NCBI GenBank assembly: GCA_964036195.1
Contig: OZ038459.1
Location: forward strand, 2,663,206-2,727,205
Direction of reading: 5' to 3'
From: Sphaerolaimus hirsutus
Lineage: Eukaryota > Nematoda > Chromadorea > Monhysterida > Sphaerolaimidae
DNA: 64,000 bases
Position numbers and translations under genes: made by a program. Below, piece by piece: positions 1 to 12,372 of this stretch (the first letter of the stretch is position 1; the number at the start of each line of letters is the position of its first letter). Below the pieces are notes generated by a model. That model searched no databases. It was given only the letters and a program-made list of their open reading frames with translations, and was not told where the DNA came from.

Positions 1-39
1 AACAATGGTTTGCATTTTTGGTACAATGACTACTGAAGT

Positions 40-427
40 GTGCAGGGTGTGAAATGTCATGCAAGTCAAGTGTCAATTGTCATGACAAATGTCATGCAAA
101 GTGTAATTTGTTCATTCAAATCATCAAATATTTTTGTATCAAAATTTTATGTTTTTGTATCCAAATCATTTTGTATCAAAATTTTATGTTTTTGTATCCA
201 AATCATTTTGTATCAAAATCTGATGTTCACATAAGATTTGGATACAAAAACAACAACAAGATTTGGATACAAAACATAAAATTAGGATACAATGTGCTTA
301 ACACTTGACACTTTAACTTATATTTGTCATGACAATTCACACTTTACTTTACATTTGTCATGACAATTGACACTTTGCATGCCATTTTACATAACATTTA
401 ACACTTCACAGGGCTTGGTACAGGCCC
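40..427. mobile_element. Family A3 element
   Basis: The left arm (GTGTGAAATGTCATGCAAG) and right arm (ATGACAATTGACACTTTGC to ACAGGGCTTGGTACAGG) flank a central hairpin of TTTTGTATCCAAATC and GATTTGGATACAAAA. The same central motif recurs at 16345-16455 and 25435-25500. Confidence 0.6.
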
Positions 428-481
428 CAGTTCCCAAAACAGACAGTTAGAAACTCAAGCAACACAATAAAAATTTTACCA

Positions 482-620
482 AAAAAAATATGAATTTTTA
501 TACAATTTTACAAAAATTCGATTTTTTATACAATTTTACAAAAATTTCACAAAAATTCGATTTTTTATACAATTTTACAAAAAAATTACAAAAATTCGAA
601 TTTTTATACAATTTTTATTT
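482..620. repeat. AT-rich tandem repeat
   Basis: Four imperfect copies of AAAATTCGATTTTTTATACA with ATTTTACAAA spacers. The DNA to about 1190 is AT-rich and otherwise unassigned. Confidence 0.6.
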
Positions 621-1224
621 TAATTTTGAAATTTTCCATTTTATTTTATTTTATTCTTAAATTTTCTATTTTATTTTTATTTTTTTATTGTTATTTTCTG
701 AGATTCTGCCAACCCACACCATCTTCCCATATGTCTTCCCGTTCACATTCGCACTTACCTACCGTAATTCTTAATTTGTCAATTGCTAGCGGTGAAATGC
801 ATGCATGTCCCCTAAATAACTTTTTGTATAGCAACGTCTAGGCTTTTTTGACCCATTAATACTTGAGTAGCTTCCTAGTTGAACAGTTCCTCAACTTTCG
901 TGAGTTTGCTGTCTGTTCACTTTTTGGAAACGTGCATGTTTACTTTATTGTGTCTCTGTTTGATATCAAAAAATGACGTGTATTTTAATCAGACGCAGTG
1001 ATAAGATTTTTTGTAGACTGCCGCGCCGCTTTTTATCAGTTTTCCCGGGTCGAATTTGTCTGTTAACAAACAATTTTTTTATCCTGATAGATGTTTCCGG
1101 GTGGCATACCTTACCTACATAAATTTGCTTGCGATAGAAAATAGGCTATTTTCGCGCAAGATATAAACACCAGAAACCTTACTTGAGCATCAAAGAGCGT
1201 TTATTTGAGCATGCTAGATAAACT

Positions 1225-1530
1225 TTACTTAAAACCTAGTTGACAACCGAAATTTCCGAAACCGATAAATCAGCTTTCAACGCATTTTAGATTACCGGGA
1301 AAAGGCTAATGTTGACTGATTGAAAATGATTTACTCCGGTAAACTCGAATGTGTTCAAAACATATTTTTTAGTTTCTGACATCTCAGGTGTAATTTTTAA
1401 TTGGCCGAATTGGTCACAATCACAATGAGCCATTTTTGAACTCAATCAGCAGCAGTTGACCGACTCCCCATTCCGGTCAACTCAATTGCGTTTCAAACGG
1501 CTTCATCACATTCAAAAATACACTCTGTCA
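1225..1530. repeat. Degraded palindromic element (CAGCTTTGAACGCATTTGAG family)
   Basis: AAATCAGCTTTCAACGCATT and TTTACTCCGGTAAACTCGAA words are related to the cores at 2238, 2928, 6283, 9211, 20150 and 21488. The ends are unclear. 1536-1830 is a GC-rich island with no supported gene. Confidence 0.4.
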
Positions 1531-2237
1531 ACTAGCGTGTCACGGGCCCAAAACGGCAGTGAAAGTGACGCGTTCGCAGCGCATCGACGCATGTCGACGT
1601 GTAGGGCCCATCCATGCCGAACCGCGACTGCACAAACTACAGCCGCGGCGGCGGCCATTTCAGCGTCCTTGTGCCGCGGCGACCTTGCGCCCGGTCGGCC
1701 GTCTTTGCATCTTGATTCATTCCCAGATTCGAAAGTCTGGCACCTGCGGTCGCCCCCCGGTCGCTGTGGGTGGTAGTGTCCCGCTAGACATCTTGGTGTG
1801 GGAGACATCTCTAAAGGGAGTTTTCTAAAGGGATAAATCTTAGGTTTTGGATCTATGGGAAGGGATGATCTAGTCTGAGATTTGGTGCTCATGTGGGTTT
1901 TAAAAGAACTTCATTGCCAATGTGATTATATATTTGCATCAACAGTTTTTACATGGTATCATGTACTGTCAAAAAATAAGTGAAAAAGTTCCATGATTCA
2001 ATAATAAATTCCCACATCTGCAATGAAAGGCAGTGAATTGTGCTCACTAGTTAAGCATACACACGGAGATAATTTGAGGCTGTTATTCAAAACTGCTGGG
2101 CATGTGAAAACAAATTTCAGTTTCTGATCCTATTTTCCAAACCAACAACTGAAATTCACCATCGGATGCCTATAAGTGATGCTGCTTAAAGAAACTAGAC
2201 ATCATGCATAAAAATGAAAAATTCAATGTGCCTGTGC

Positions 2238-2422
2238 ACACTAGTTTTCACAGGAATTTTGAAAACTCACAAATCAGCTTAGAATGCATTTGAGTTTTCT
2301 ACAATGAGGTGGCTGTCAACTACAGTCGACAGAGGTTAAAAATGACTCATTGTAGAAAACTCAAATATGTTTAAAGCTCATTTATGAGTTTTTGAAATTT
2401 CGTGTGAAAATTAGTGTGCTTG
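2238..2422. mobile_element. Palindromic CACACTAGTTTTCAC element
   Basis: Left end CACACTAGTTTTCACAGG, right end CGTGTGAAAATTAGTGTG. The core is GAGTTTTCTACAATGAGG against CATTGTAGAAAACTC. 1831-2237 and 2423-2927 hold no gene or repeat that I can support. Confidence 0.6.
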
Positions 2423-2927
2423 GGCCAAAAAACAACAACAACCAAACAAACAATTTACACCCTTTGATGTCTGCCAGCACACAAAGAGAGATGTCTCTCG
2501 AGCCGATGTCTCGCGGACCACTCTCTTCCATTACACAGTGTATAGTGTCCACAGACACGCACCAGAAGTCTGGCACTGGGCCAAGTGTGGATGACCCCTG
2601 GCCGCGCTGTGAAAAGAAGTCTGACGCACTGCCAGCCAGCCCCACTTGACATTGGCCGGCTGTTTTCACTATTATATGCCATTGCGTTTATTCAGGTGGG
2701 GGGGGGCACCTGTATTTACACACTATTTACGTGACTGGGCTGACTTGGAAACTGCCTTTTAGTGCGGCAGAGACGCCTCGGCTCAGATACATATATCGAC
2801 TGCACACGGCCGGGTATTTACGCGTTTTATTTACCTCTGGCCCATTGAATACTATTTACTTCAATGTAGGTAATTTAGTGCCAACTTGTGTGTGTATGAA
2901 TGTATGTATTTGTTGTCGCCGCTCACG

Positions 2928-3110
2928 CTAGTTTACTAACGGATGTGAACTCAAATTGGTGCGCGTGAATTAGCTTTGAACGTATTTGAGTTTACCGGAA
3001 TGAGTTATTTGAAATCTCCGTCAACTGCAGTTGACAATAACCTCTCATTTTGGCAAATTCAGAAGCTTTCAAAGACTATTTATGAGTGTGCCAAAACTCA
3101 AAGATAGTCT
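2928..3110. repeat. CAGCTTTGAACG-family palindrome
   Basis: CTAGTTTACTAACGG on the left, TTAGCTTTGAACGTATTTGA in the core and GTCAACTGCAGTTGAC in the centre. Confidence 0.5.
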
Positions 3111-3384
3111 TTGAAAGTAAATCTTACTCAGTAAAGTAGTATGCGCGGCGCCACTATGTACATTTACTTTTCCATGTATAGTAAAATCGCACGCTATTTC
3201 AAACAGGATTGTTCTTTTGCTTACACTTGATATTGCTAGAATTTTGATTCGTCGCTGCATCTGCATGCCAAGCTAATTTTCGTGCCGCCGCGCATGGAGC
3301 GTGCCTATTAGCACTGCATCGCTCCTGAATTGCACACGCACTTGTTTTTGGGATTTTGGATTTTTTTAGTTTATGGCCCTGCAG

Positions 3385-3850
3385 ACACTAGTTGACAATG
3401 ACATTAGATGTCAACTGGGCCAACTGGTTTCCATTCGGATTTAAATTGATGTGTCGCGGACTGATGTTCAAAGACACACATACCGTATTTCCTCGAATTA
3501 CCCCCCGGGGGTTTATTGTTTCAGAGTGACAATTTTGAGAGAAAAACGTTCAAAATGCAACAATAACTGCCATTTATAAGTTTTTACAGCCTTATATAAG
3601 GATGTAGATGGTATATACGATGTTCTAACGTAACACAGGAAGTGTTTTGAACGTCTTTTATGCATTTCCCGGACCACAAATTTAAGTGCCTATTTTGAGG
3701 GGGGGTATTTCGAGGGGGGGGGGTATTTCGAGGAAATACGCTATTTACCAATATTGGCTTCTTTTGGACTTTGCCACATGTGCATCTGAAAATTGTCCTG
3801 CAATCAGTTAACTAAAATCTGAATTGATATGGAAATGAGTTTACACCCAG
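3385..3850. mobile_element. CACTAGTTGACA-family element, interrupted
   Basis: Left end CACTAGTTGACAATGACATT; the right part reads AATCAGTTAACTAAAATCTG. It is split by the family C1 element 3481-3743. Confidence 0.5.
3481..3743. mobile_element. Family C1 element
   Basis: Starts TACCGTATTTCCTCGAATTA and ends TTTCGAGGAAATACGCTA (one terminal base changed). The interior matches the C1 copy at 58149. Confidence 0.8.
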
Positions 3851-4929
3851 CATGTGTTGTGCTTTTAGTTTGTTTTGTCATTTTTTATAAGGGATAGGTA
3901 TTTATTGCTCTATCTTCTAGTTGAAAAATCTTCATTGCAACATTGAAAGCATTGTGGCAATTGTCTTACACATTAAACAGGAATTTTTTCATCATCTATC
4001 CTCCAAAATTTGGGATTCTTGGCTCGCTACATTTTTCAAGTTGATTTTAGCAGAAATGAATCAGACAGCTGATAAGACATCAGCAAAAACATGAATGGTA
4101 AAATTTGAGTAAAAATGCTTTGAAAGTCAGTTGCCAAATGCAACTACTTTAATATTGTCAGTGGATATCACAAGTTTGTGTGCATGTATATATGTGCTTA
4201 TTTTATTTCATTTACTACTTCATTATAAGACATCGACATTTGTTAGACTCCATTACCCCCAATTTGTTATAAATACCTCATTATAACCTCATATAATGTA
4301 TTTCAAACCTCGCAAACTGAATTTCCAAAATTGTTGGCCATGATCCAATTCAACCCCCCTCAGTGACAAGTCTGAATATTTACCGGGCAATTGCACACGG
4401 CACAGGTATGTACACACGTATGTATGTGTGTATTTATGTAAATATGTATTCCCTGCTCACATGTGTGCGTGCGTGTGTGTGCATTTTACTTACTATTACA
4501 CGCAAGGTTTGTTCTCTCTATTTCTGCGATGTGTATTTCCGAGCCGCCCAATACCAATGTTCTCGATCTGCGAGCTACCGTAAGATTTTGAGTTTGTACC
4601 CGTAGGTTTTGGCGCACGTTTTTTGTTGATTGATAGCTTTTGGGGTGATTTTTGTGCAACGTATTGCCGGGTATGTTTTCAAATTACGAGCCGGTATGTT
4701 AATTTTCTATTCATTAGATCACGTTCCACAGTTCTGATTTATCATTGACTGGAAATTTGCATTTTTTCGCATTGAATAGCGACTTTTTTGGCATGCATCA
4801 TTGACAATGAGTCATGGTTCCATTGTTCGGAAATCCGCGTAATTCATGGATAATTTCATGCGCTCGGTTGACCACCAGGGGCTCAATTAAATTAACCCAA
4901 CTATTTTTTTTGGAACTACCCGCTGCCAA
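3851..4929. other. Unassigned AT-rich stretch
   Basis: Contains TGTATGTGTG-type simple sequence near 4400-4490. No gene or bounded element recognised. Confidence 0.4.
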
Positions 4930-5189
4930 TGAGCATACTCAACGGACCGCAAAGTATGCGCCCAAAATTATTTATGTCTTGGTCGATAACGCGCGAGCTG
5001 AATACTTATGTATGCATTTTCACAAACAAAAATAATTAAAAAAAGAAAAAGGCGGAGTCGCGTACAAACGAGGAATGTTTTTTCCCGTCATGTTTTTTTT
5101 TTTGCTGGGATTATTATTATTTTTTAAATGATGACGTCATGATGGAGTGTTTCCTTCTGAAAAATGCATAGCATGCCCAAAGTATACCC
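4930..5189. mobile_element. Family G element, inverted older copy
   Basis: GCATACTCAACGGACCGCAA at the left and CATAGCATGCCCAAAGTATA at the right. The interior GATAACGCGCGAGCTG and GATGACGTCATGATGGAGTG are the reverse complement of 60950-61200. 5190-5796 is unassigned; an ATG frame at 5654-5796 reaches the next element at CCCAG|GTGGCAG but has no matching downstream exon. Confidence 0.65.
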
Positions 5190-5796
5190 AAATTTATTCG
5201 AGTAGTGTTTTTATAATTATATTTTTATTTTAGTTGCAAAAGTCTATGAAAGTGCTTGCAAACGCAGTTTGAGGTTGGATCCTTGTATTGAATGCTTGAA
5301 TATGTATCCAGGTAGCGTTGAAAAATTGTGATTTTGAGAAAATATCATTTGATAAAATCGCAGAAAATCTCACCAAAAAATAATCTATTCTCTACGAAAA
5401 GCTGGAAAAATATAAATATCTGAAAATTCCCAGAACAAAATAAATATTGAAATCTAAATTTTTATAGGCATTATAATTTCCCCCAAAAATGAAAATCTCC
5501 AACAAATTTTTTGGAGGAGTCTCCGTATGGTGACTTGGCACCTTGCCCACTTTTTGACATCAGTATAAATATAACTAAAAAAGGGTAAAACTCGGTATAT
5601 AACCATGTCGACATATAAAATAAATCGGTATAAAATGGTATAAAATCGACAAAATGGAGCAAATTTTAGCGATTTTGCGCAAAAAATCGGGGAAACATCG
5701 CTTGAACTTGGACGTAGGTCAAATCGCTTGGCTAGCTTGGACTAAAGGACAAGTTCCTAGACGTGAACCGATCCCTTTTTTTCCACTGCCAACCCA

Positions 5797-5988
5797 GGTG
5801 GCAGTCCCAAGCCCTGTAAAGTGTAAAGTAAAGTGTCAAATGTAAAGTAAAGTGTCAATCAAAACAAAAAAAAAGAAAAGATTATATTATTGAACTTTAC
5901 ATGACAATTGACACTTTACTTTACTTTTGTCATGACAATTGACACTTTACTTTACACTTTACAAGGCTTGGGACTGCCCCCTGGCGGC
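5797..5988. mobile_element. Family A1 element (intergenic)
   Basis: Starts GGTGGCAGTCCCAAGCCCTG and ends GGCTTGGGACTGCCCCCTGG. The loop CAAAACAAAAAAAAAGAAAA is shared with copies at 23690, 46257 and 50630. Confidence 0.85.
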
Positions 5989-6282
5989 ACACTGAAACTT
6001 TTCCGGCCCTGCCCTCACCCCATGGTGCGTCTATGTAGGCATTTCGGGCGCTCACCCTTCAGCGGTGTGCGCGTGCGTTTGTGCGCGCCTTCCCCAGGTA
6101 TTTTGGCGGCGGCGGCGGCGAAAATGCGACGCGTCGACGACATTTCGCAGTCGCGCCGTTCCCGGGTTGTCGGGTTTCGGTGTTCGGCTTTTTTTTGGCG
6201 TATTTTGGGTGAATATCGACTTTGAGTGGACTTTTTTGAGCGTGCGCGCGCCTGGTTTACTACGGATATTTTGGAAACTCAT
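5989..6282. other. GC-rich island with GGC triplet run
   Basis: GGCGGCGGCGGCGG at about 6107-6120 within a locally GC-rich patch. No phase-consistent exon found. Confidence 0.35.
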
Positions 6283-6636
6283 TTTTTAGGCTTTGAACGC
6301 ATTTGAGTTTACCGGAATGATGCAGTTTTTATCTCCGTCAACTGTAGTTGACGGTTATTTCATCCTGGGAAGCTGAAATGTTGTCAAAGCTGATTTATTA
6401 GTTTTTCAATGTTCTGTATAAAATTAGCAAACTCGTAGCGATGCGTATTATCGACTGCAAAATCTTGTATCGATTTCAGAGTTTCGCGTCTAATATTACA
6501 CCTTACACCTGACTTTACATGAAAATTTTTAGTATAAAAACGTCATTTCGACAGCGGAAATATCGAAGAAATAAAGTTGACGGCGAAAATTGCGCACTGA
6601 ATTGATGTTTTCACATCCGTGTCTGATATTTCAAAG

Positions 6637-7071
6637 TACCGTCTTTTTTCTAATAGAACGGCGCCGTTCTATTTTTTTCGTCAACTTTTTTTACCTGCCG
6701 TTCTATTGGAGGCTGCCGTTCTATTTTTTTTCATCAAACATTTTCACACAATTTTCATCTGAACATAGTGTTTTAGTGAGACATAAGTGACATTTTAATA
6801 TCAAATCATCAATTCAAACAAAACCAAATGTGAAAGCAACCACTGAATCATAATTCTGAACGGTCTGGGTGCCTGAACCACTAATTTCTCATATATTTTA
6901 GTGTTTTGGCACTCTTCCAACGTAATTTCTATTGGAGGTGGCGTTCTATTGAACGCTGCCGTTATCTTAGGTGTATTTTTTTCTTAGGTGTAAAAAAGTG
7001 CCAAAATCTGCCGTTCTATTGAAGGTGCCGTTCTATTGAAGGTATGCCGTTCTGTTAGAAGAAATACGGTA
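6637..7071. mobile_element. Family D element
   Basis: Starts TACCGTCTTTTTTCTAATAG and ends CTGTTAGAAGAAATACGGTA, with GCCGTTCTATTGGAGG words. A CAGCTTTGAACG-family palindrome lies at 6283-6425. Confidence 0.8.
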
Positions 7072-7310
7072 TTTCTAAATCTGCACTGGGTTTTCAGTAA
7101 AATATTCAAAAATGTCAAGTTTTTGCGCCGGAACTTTAGTTCTGGTGTTGGTTTCGTCTTGATTTTCCAGCCTTTTTATTGCTGTTTGCCGGTTGGATTT
7201 ATGTAGATTTCATTTCTTTTTCTCGTTCTTTTGAAATACAAATCCTCCTCGCGAATTTGTTTGCTCAGTATTTTTGTTCTTCCTATTTCTCTTTTTTAGT
7301 ATATTTTTAC

Positions 7311-7612
7311 TGGGGGCATTCCAAGACCCTGTGAAATGTTAAATGACATTTCAAGTGTCAAAAGTCATAAAATGTCCTGTAAAATGTAACATGTTATGTG
7401 AAAGGTCATGTAAAGTGTCAAAAGACATGTAAAATGTCCTGTAAAATGTAACATGTTATGTAAAATGTCATGTTAAGTGTCAAAAGTCTGTAAAATGCCA
7501 TGGAAAATGGCAAACACGTTTTACATGACAAGGGCACTTTACATGACTTTTGACACTTTGCATGAAAATTTACATTTTACAAGACATTTTACAGGGTCTG
7601 AAAGTGGGACCT
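7311..7612. mobile_element. Family A2 element (intergenic)
   Basis: Starts TGGGGGCATTCCAAGACCCT and ends ACAGGGTCTGAAAGTGGGAC. The arms carry TCAAAAGTCATGTAAA words. 7613-8085 is unassigned. Confidence 0.7.
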
Positions 7613-8085
7613 GAAAAATTAAGATTCTACCTTGATCGCATTCTATTCACGGCCCGTTGATTTTTTTGTACGCCTTTCAGAAATTTAGGACGGCCCGCAT
7701 TTTTTATAAATATATTTCTGTCTACGAGTCATTTCATTCCCAGTATTTTATTTTGACCAGAAAATTGCATTCCGTGACAAAAATGCGTCTGCTTCCAACC
7801 AGAAATGCCATTTTGAGGTGTTTTTTTATATTGTTAAATAGCGTGTTGCATAGTTTCGAAGGCGAAATTAAGTCACTTTATTTTATATTTGCGCGGCACT
7901 TGTGAATGCGGGGCCGATTTCAAATTTGGATGTGCGTAAGCGTAGCCACCTTTGTGCTCATCTAAACATCCATTTCTGGGCTAAAATGCCGGCTTTTTCA
8001 CCTGGGCCGCAATTCAATTTGAATGTAGGGCGCTTGCTTGACACTGTTAAAGGCGCGTCGTTTAAAGGCACAATTTCAGGGCTTT

Positions 8086-8369
8086 GGCCCTACATACACT
8101 AGTTGACAACAAGGACATCAAATGTCAACTGGTTCCCATCCCAATTCTAAGCTTGCTCACGAGCCGGCGAACTGCGTTCAAATGCAAAAGTGTTGAATCT
8201 CGTTGCAAATGAAGCTGTAGTGTTGAAAAACATTGTGGTAAAAATGTGAAATGTAAAAGGCGGGCATAAAGTATGAGTGTATGCAATAATGCGTAGTGTT
8301 ACTCGTCGGTGAGCTTCGAATTGGGATGAGAACCAGTTGACATTTGGTGTCCTTGTCAACTAGTGTGTC
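8086..8369. mobile_element. CACTAGTTGACA-family element
   Basis: Left ATACACTAGTTGACAACAAG and right CTTGTCAACTAGTGTGT, with TGTCAACTGGTTCCCATCCC against GATGAGAACCAGTTGACA inside. Confidence 0.75.
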
Positions 8370-8372
8370 GAT

Positions 8373-8640
8373 GGCGCACCGCACACTGAAATTTTGCGTT
8401 CAGCGTTCGAACGTTTTTGCACGCTGAACTACAAACGCTGAAATCAAAATCTAAAGAGCACAGCGTTTTTGAAGCGTAAAAATTTGGAATCTGCTGTATT
8501 TCGCTCAATTTGAACGCGAGCCGATTTTTTACGCTTCAAAAACGCTGTGTTCTTTAGATTTTGATTTCAGCGTTTGTAGTTCAGCGTGCAAAAACGTTCG
8601 AACGCTGAACGCAACATTTCAGTGTGCGGTGCACCTATGT
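8373..8640. mobile_element. Foldback element with about 100-bp arms
   Basis: GCGCACCGCACACTGAAATT pairs with CATTTCAGTGTGCGGTGCAC, and the arms continue through CGTTCGAACGTTTTTGCACG and AATCTAAAGA. 8641-9210 is unassigned. Confidence 0.8.
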
Positions 8641-9210
8641 CTATTCATGGCTTACTCGCGTGTAGGGCGCCTTAATTGAATCCGTCCCCAGGTATTTGCT
8701 TTCAGCTTTCCCAACCGAAGTTTAGTATGGTTTTGTTTCGTGTGTGCACAAGGTATCCTCCCTATTTATCCCATCATTTTTGCACCTGTGTTTGTTCACA
8801 AAAAGTATCTCCGAGAAGGCCCATTGTGTTTTCGAAATAATACCCATTGAAAATGTGCAAAGAGCATTTTAGCTGCGGTGCGCAAATGAATTTAGCGCGT
8901 ACTTGTCAGATGTGTGTTTTCTTTTTTACGAATTTTTCCAGCTATTTTTGTAGATTTTTTTCAAAATTTTTTTTGGATCTTAATGCTTTTTTTAAATTTA
9001 CTGGATCCCTTCATCTGATTTATTTATATGGGATTGGTTTTTTTATGAGACCCCCTAATTTTGCACATCTGGGAAGCCAAATTTGCTGCCAGTGTGCCAG
9101 GCGTCAACAAAAAGTGCCAAATTTAATTCATTTACTTATGATCTGAAATCTGCGACGGTTTTATTTTTGTTTTAATTTGATCTATACTTAGTGGATTAGG
9201 TTTTTTTGGC

Positions 9211-9424
9211 GCTGCACACACTAGTTTACTAACAGTAGTAAACTCATTTTGGGTGCTCATAAATCAGCTTTGAACGCATTTGAGTTTACCAAAATGAGGT
9301 ATCTGTAAACTACAGTTGACGAGGATTTTAAAAAACGTATTCTGGTGAACTCAAATACGTTCAAAGCAGATTTATGGGCACCCAAATTGAGTTTACTTGT
9401 GTTAGTAAACTAGTGTGTGCAGCC
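9211..9424. mobile_element. CACTAGTTTACT-ended palindromic element
   Basis: GCTGCACACACTAGTTTACT pairs with AGTAAACTAGTGTGTGCAGC. The core TTTGAACGCATTTGAGTTTA pairs with TGAACTCAAATACGTTCAAA. Confidence 0.8.
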
Positions 9425-9444
9425 ACTTTTTAAAGGGTGTGTGT

Positions 9445-9739
9445 CATTAAGACAAAAGCGCTTTAAGACAACAGTAGCTTTAATAGCACAAAAATGCTCA
9501 ATGAGACTTAAGTTCCAGGTCATGTCATGTTCCAATGAGAGAAATATAAATAGACGATAATTATGATAAAAAATATAAATAAATTGTGTAAAATTTTGGT
9601 GATGCAATAAGGCTGCAAGTATAGTAGTTAAAGTAGAATTGACACAATGAACTTTCACATAAACTTAACTATCTTCAAACACTACAGCGTTTTTGTAGCA
9701 TTAAAGCTACTGTTGTCTTAAAGCGCTTTTGTCTTAATG
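9445..9739. mobile_element. ATTAAGACAAAAGCG inverted-repeat element
   Basis: CATTAAGACAAAAGCGCTTT pairs with AAAGCGCTTTTGTCTTAATG; the arms run about 40 bp through ACAACAGTAGCTTTAAT. 9740-10407 is AT-rich and unassigned. Confidence 0.8.
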
Positions 9740-10407
9740 GGATACTCCCCTTTTTAAATAATACTCGCCTTCAAAGTGCACCTTATGTTTGAAAAAATTT
9801 AACTAAGAAAGAATATGCCCACTTTTCTGCGTGTGTTTTGAAGATTTCGGAAACTGTGCCAGTACCATTCCCACACTCAGTAATTTGTCAAAATTTCGTG
9901 TAAAATATTATACAAAATGTAATGCAAAATGTAAATTTTGCTTCATTTTTATTTAAATTTACGTAAGTTTAAAACATATCTATACGTTTTCGAAATAGTG
10001 TGTGATTTCGCAATACAGAAACACGCATAATTTCACGTTTCATTTTCATATTTCGCACTATTTATCTATGTAGAAGGTAGACACTATTCGTTCTTACGCT
10101 ATTTCACAATTTTCGCATCAAAGTTTACGCAGCTGAAATTACATCCATCTGTACCGCATCTCACCCTGTATTTCTATCACCTTTAGTTTTTTTGCATACA
10201 TAAATTCATAAACATTTTAAATAAATGACCTACATATTTATTTACTTGATCACATTAAAAGCAAGCTTCGAAATATCAAAACGTGATATATATTAAGGCG
10301 TACCTGTAGGTCAATATCTAGCATGTTACGTTTTTTAATGTTTTTTTATCATAGGTATATTTATCTAACTAGTCGCTTTTGTATCTTATTTCATCAAAAT
10401 TATACAT

Positions 10408-11338
10408 ACCGTATTTCCTCGAATTATCCCCCCTTGAATTGACCCCCTCGAAATACCCTCCCCCCAAACCTTTTAGCTATCTATCTATCCCAGAGGCCGC
10501 TCAGCTATCTATCTATCCCGGAGGCACAAGTTTGTGCTACTACCCATGACCACCCCCCCCCCAAATCGCTCAAAATCACCAGTTTTCATACTTTTTATAG
10601 ATTTTCACCTCCAAAATCACTAGTTCTTGTTCCTATTTACCTATTTTCAGCTATTTTAGTATTTACTATATGCTCTTGTATACCCATTTTGAGCTATTTT
10701 ACACCTACTGTTAGCGATTTTTCTCCCCTTTCTTCCTTCTACACCCTGAAAAAGCCTATATATCGAACCCCCGCAAACCCCCCCACCCCCCCAAACCCCC
10801 AAAACTTTGTTCCAGCTACCGTATTTCCTCGAAATATCCCCCCTTGAAATACCCCCCCTCGTTTGACCCCCCCCCCTCTCGAGACCACTATGAAACAATC
10901 ACCCCCCCTCGAAATACCCCCCCCCCAGATTGAGTGTAAAGAGAACGTACATGACAAATACTGCAGTTTGTGTTCTGCGTAGTGCAGAACACACGTTAAA
11001 ACAATGTCGGTATCACGTTAGAACAGTGTTTGTACCATCTACGTATTTACTACTATTAGTCTACAGTAGTCTCTACATGTCAGTTATTGATGCATTTTTC
11101 TACCCCAGCGCACATCACAAACAACGATTTTGTACTAGGATTTCAAAAAAGTTCTTGTGAAATAATACCCCCCCCTCGAAATACCCTCCCCCTCGTTTAA
11201 CCCCCCCCCCCTCTCGGGACCACTATGAAACAATCACCCCCCGGGGGGTATTTCGAGGAAATACGGTATATATCTATCCCGGACGCCGCTCAGCTATCTA
11301 TCCAACCCCCCGGAGGGTCAGAATCTAGGAGACCCCTG
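10408..11338. mobile_element. hAT-5-like sequence with family C insertions
   Basis: The right end reads TCTAGGAGACCCCTG, and interior words (AGCTATCTATCTATCC; AGCCTATATATCGAACCCCC) are the reverse of those in 22134-22910. The left side is broken by a family C terminus at 10409. 11339-11715 is unassigned. Confidence 0.55.
10817..11268. mobile_element. Family C2 element
   Basis: Starts TACCGTATTTCCTCGAAATA and ends TATTTCGAGGAAATACGGTA. The interior CAAATACTGCAGTTTGTGTT and the TCTCGGGACCACTATGAAAC words define subfamily C2, also at 17508 and 53821. Confidence 0.85.
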
Positions 11339-11715
11339 ATCGTCTATCACAATGTCATCCTTAACACTATCTACCTGTAATCAGCAAGGAATGTTAAGCA
11401 AACATTGCAACATGTCTGGAAATGATTCACGCTTAATTTCGCTCCTTTCAGCTATTCATTTGAAAGGAGTTAATGCGAAAGTTTACCGCATTTACGTCAG
11501 ACGAGACAAAATGTCATATTTACGATTTTTTTATGCAAGTAAAAAGTCTTGAAATCATGAAAATGCCAAATCCGTCACGAGCGGAAAGAATAATTTACGT
11601 TTGAAGAATATTCTATTTGATTGTGTTATTGGCTATACGCACTTTGTAGTTGACATCAAAATTCGTGTCAACTCAATTTCACTATTTTACTATTCACTAT
11701 TTTACTCAATTTATT

Positions 11716-12372
11716 TATACGCGGCGGACATCACACTTAGTAAGAAAACCTACCATAACCCATCTGAATAATGAACCAAAAATGATACAGTTTTTCATCA
11801 TAATATTTCGTTTTTACTGTGAAATAATTAATTACGAAAATTATCACAAGATTTTATTCACTAAATTGTGGTAGGTTTTCATACTAGGTGTAGGGTTCAA
11901 ACGGGATCCCGATCCCGGATCCCGTGAAATTCCGGGATTTAGCAGTCCCGATCCCGATCCCGAAAATTTTCTAATCCCGATCCCGATCACGAGAAACTCC
12001 AAAGTCCGGGATCCCGATCCCGGAAAAATTAGTGGAAATAATAAAAAGTGAAAAAATGACATTTTTGCATGCAAAAATGTGAACACAAACCCCCAGCGTC
12101 CATTTTATGCCAATTTTCTGGCATCCAACAGTGTTTTGAGACCTTTATGAACAACTGTGGATGCCAGAACATTGGCCAAAATCTCTATCCCAAGACCCCA
12201 ATACCGATCCCGAAAAAATGGCAATCCCGACCCCGATCCCGTGACCCCAATCCCGGCCAATCCCGATCCCGATCCCGATCCTGAAATCTCAAAAAAAAAC
12301 AATCACGATCCCGATCCCGAAAAGTCAATCCCGTTTGAACCCTAACTAGGTGTGCTGTCCGCCGAGTATACC
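11716..12372. mobile_element. AAACCTACCATAA-ended element with nested hAT-4
   Basis: The left end TATACGCGGCGGACATCACA to AAACCTACCATAACCC pairs with TGGTAGGTTTTCATACTAGG ... CTGTCCGCCGAGTATA on the right. The right arm is split by hAT-4. A sister fragment lies at 55597-55760. Confidence 0.7.
11891..12344. mobile_element. hAT-4 element with GATCCC interior
   Basis: Starts TAGGGTTCAAACGGGATCC and ends TCCCGTTTGAACCCTA. The perfect target duplication ACTAGGTG is at 11883-11890 and 12345-12352. The subterminal regions are runs of CCCGATCCCGATC. 12373-12751 is unassigned. Confidence 0.9.

Noticed and set aside
1512-1892. 126-codon minus-strand frame in a GC-rich patch
   Set aside because: No domain, several overlapping frames of similar length, and no phase-consistent neighbours.
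5654-5845. Possible exon ending at CCCAG|GTGGCAG, the start of a family A1 element
   Set aside because: No acceptor at the element's other end with a continuing frame, so I could not support a spliced gene there.
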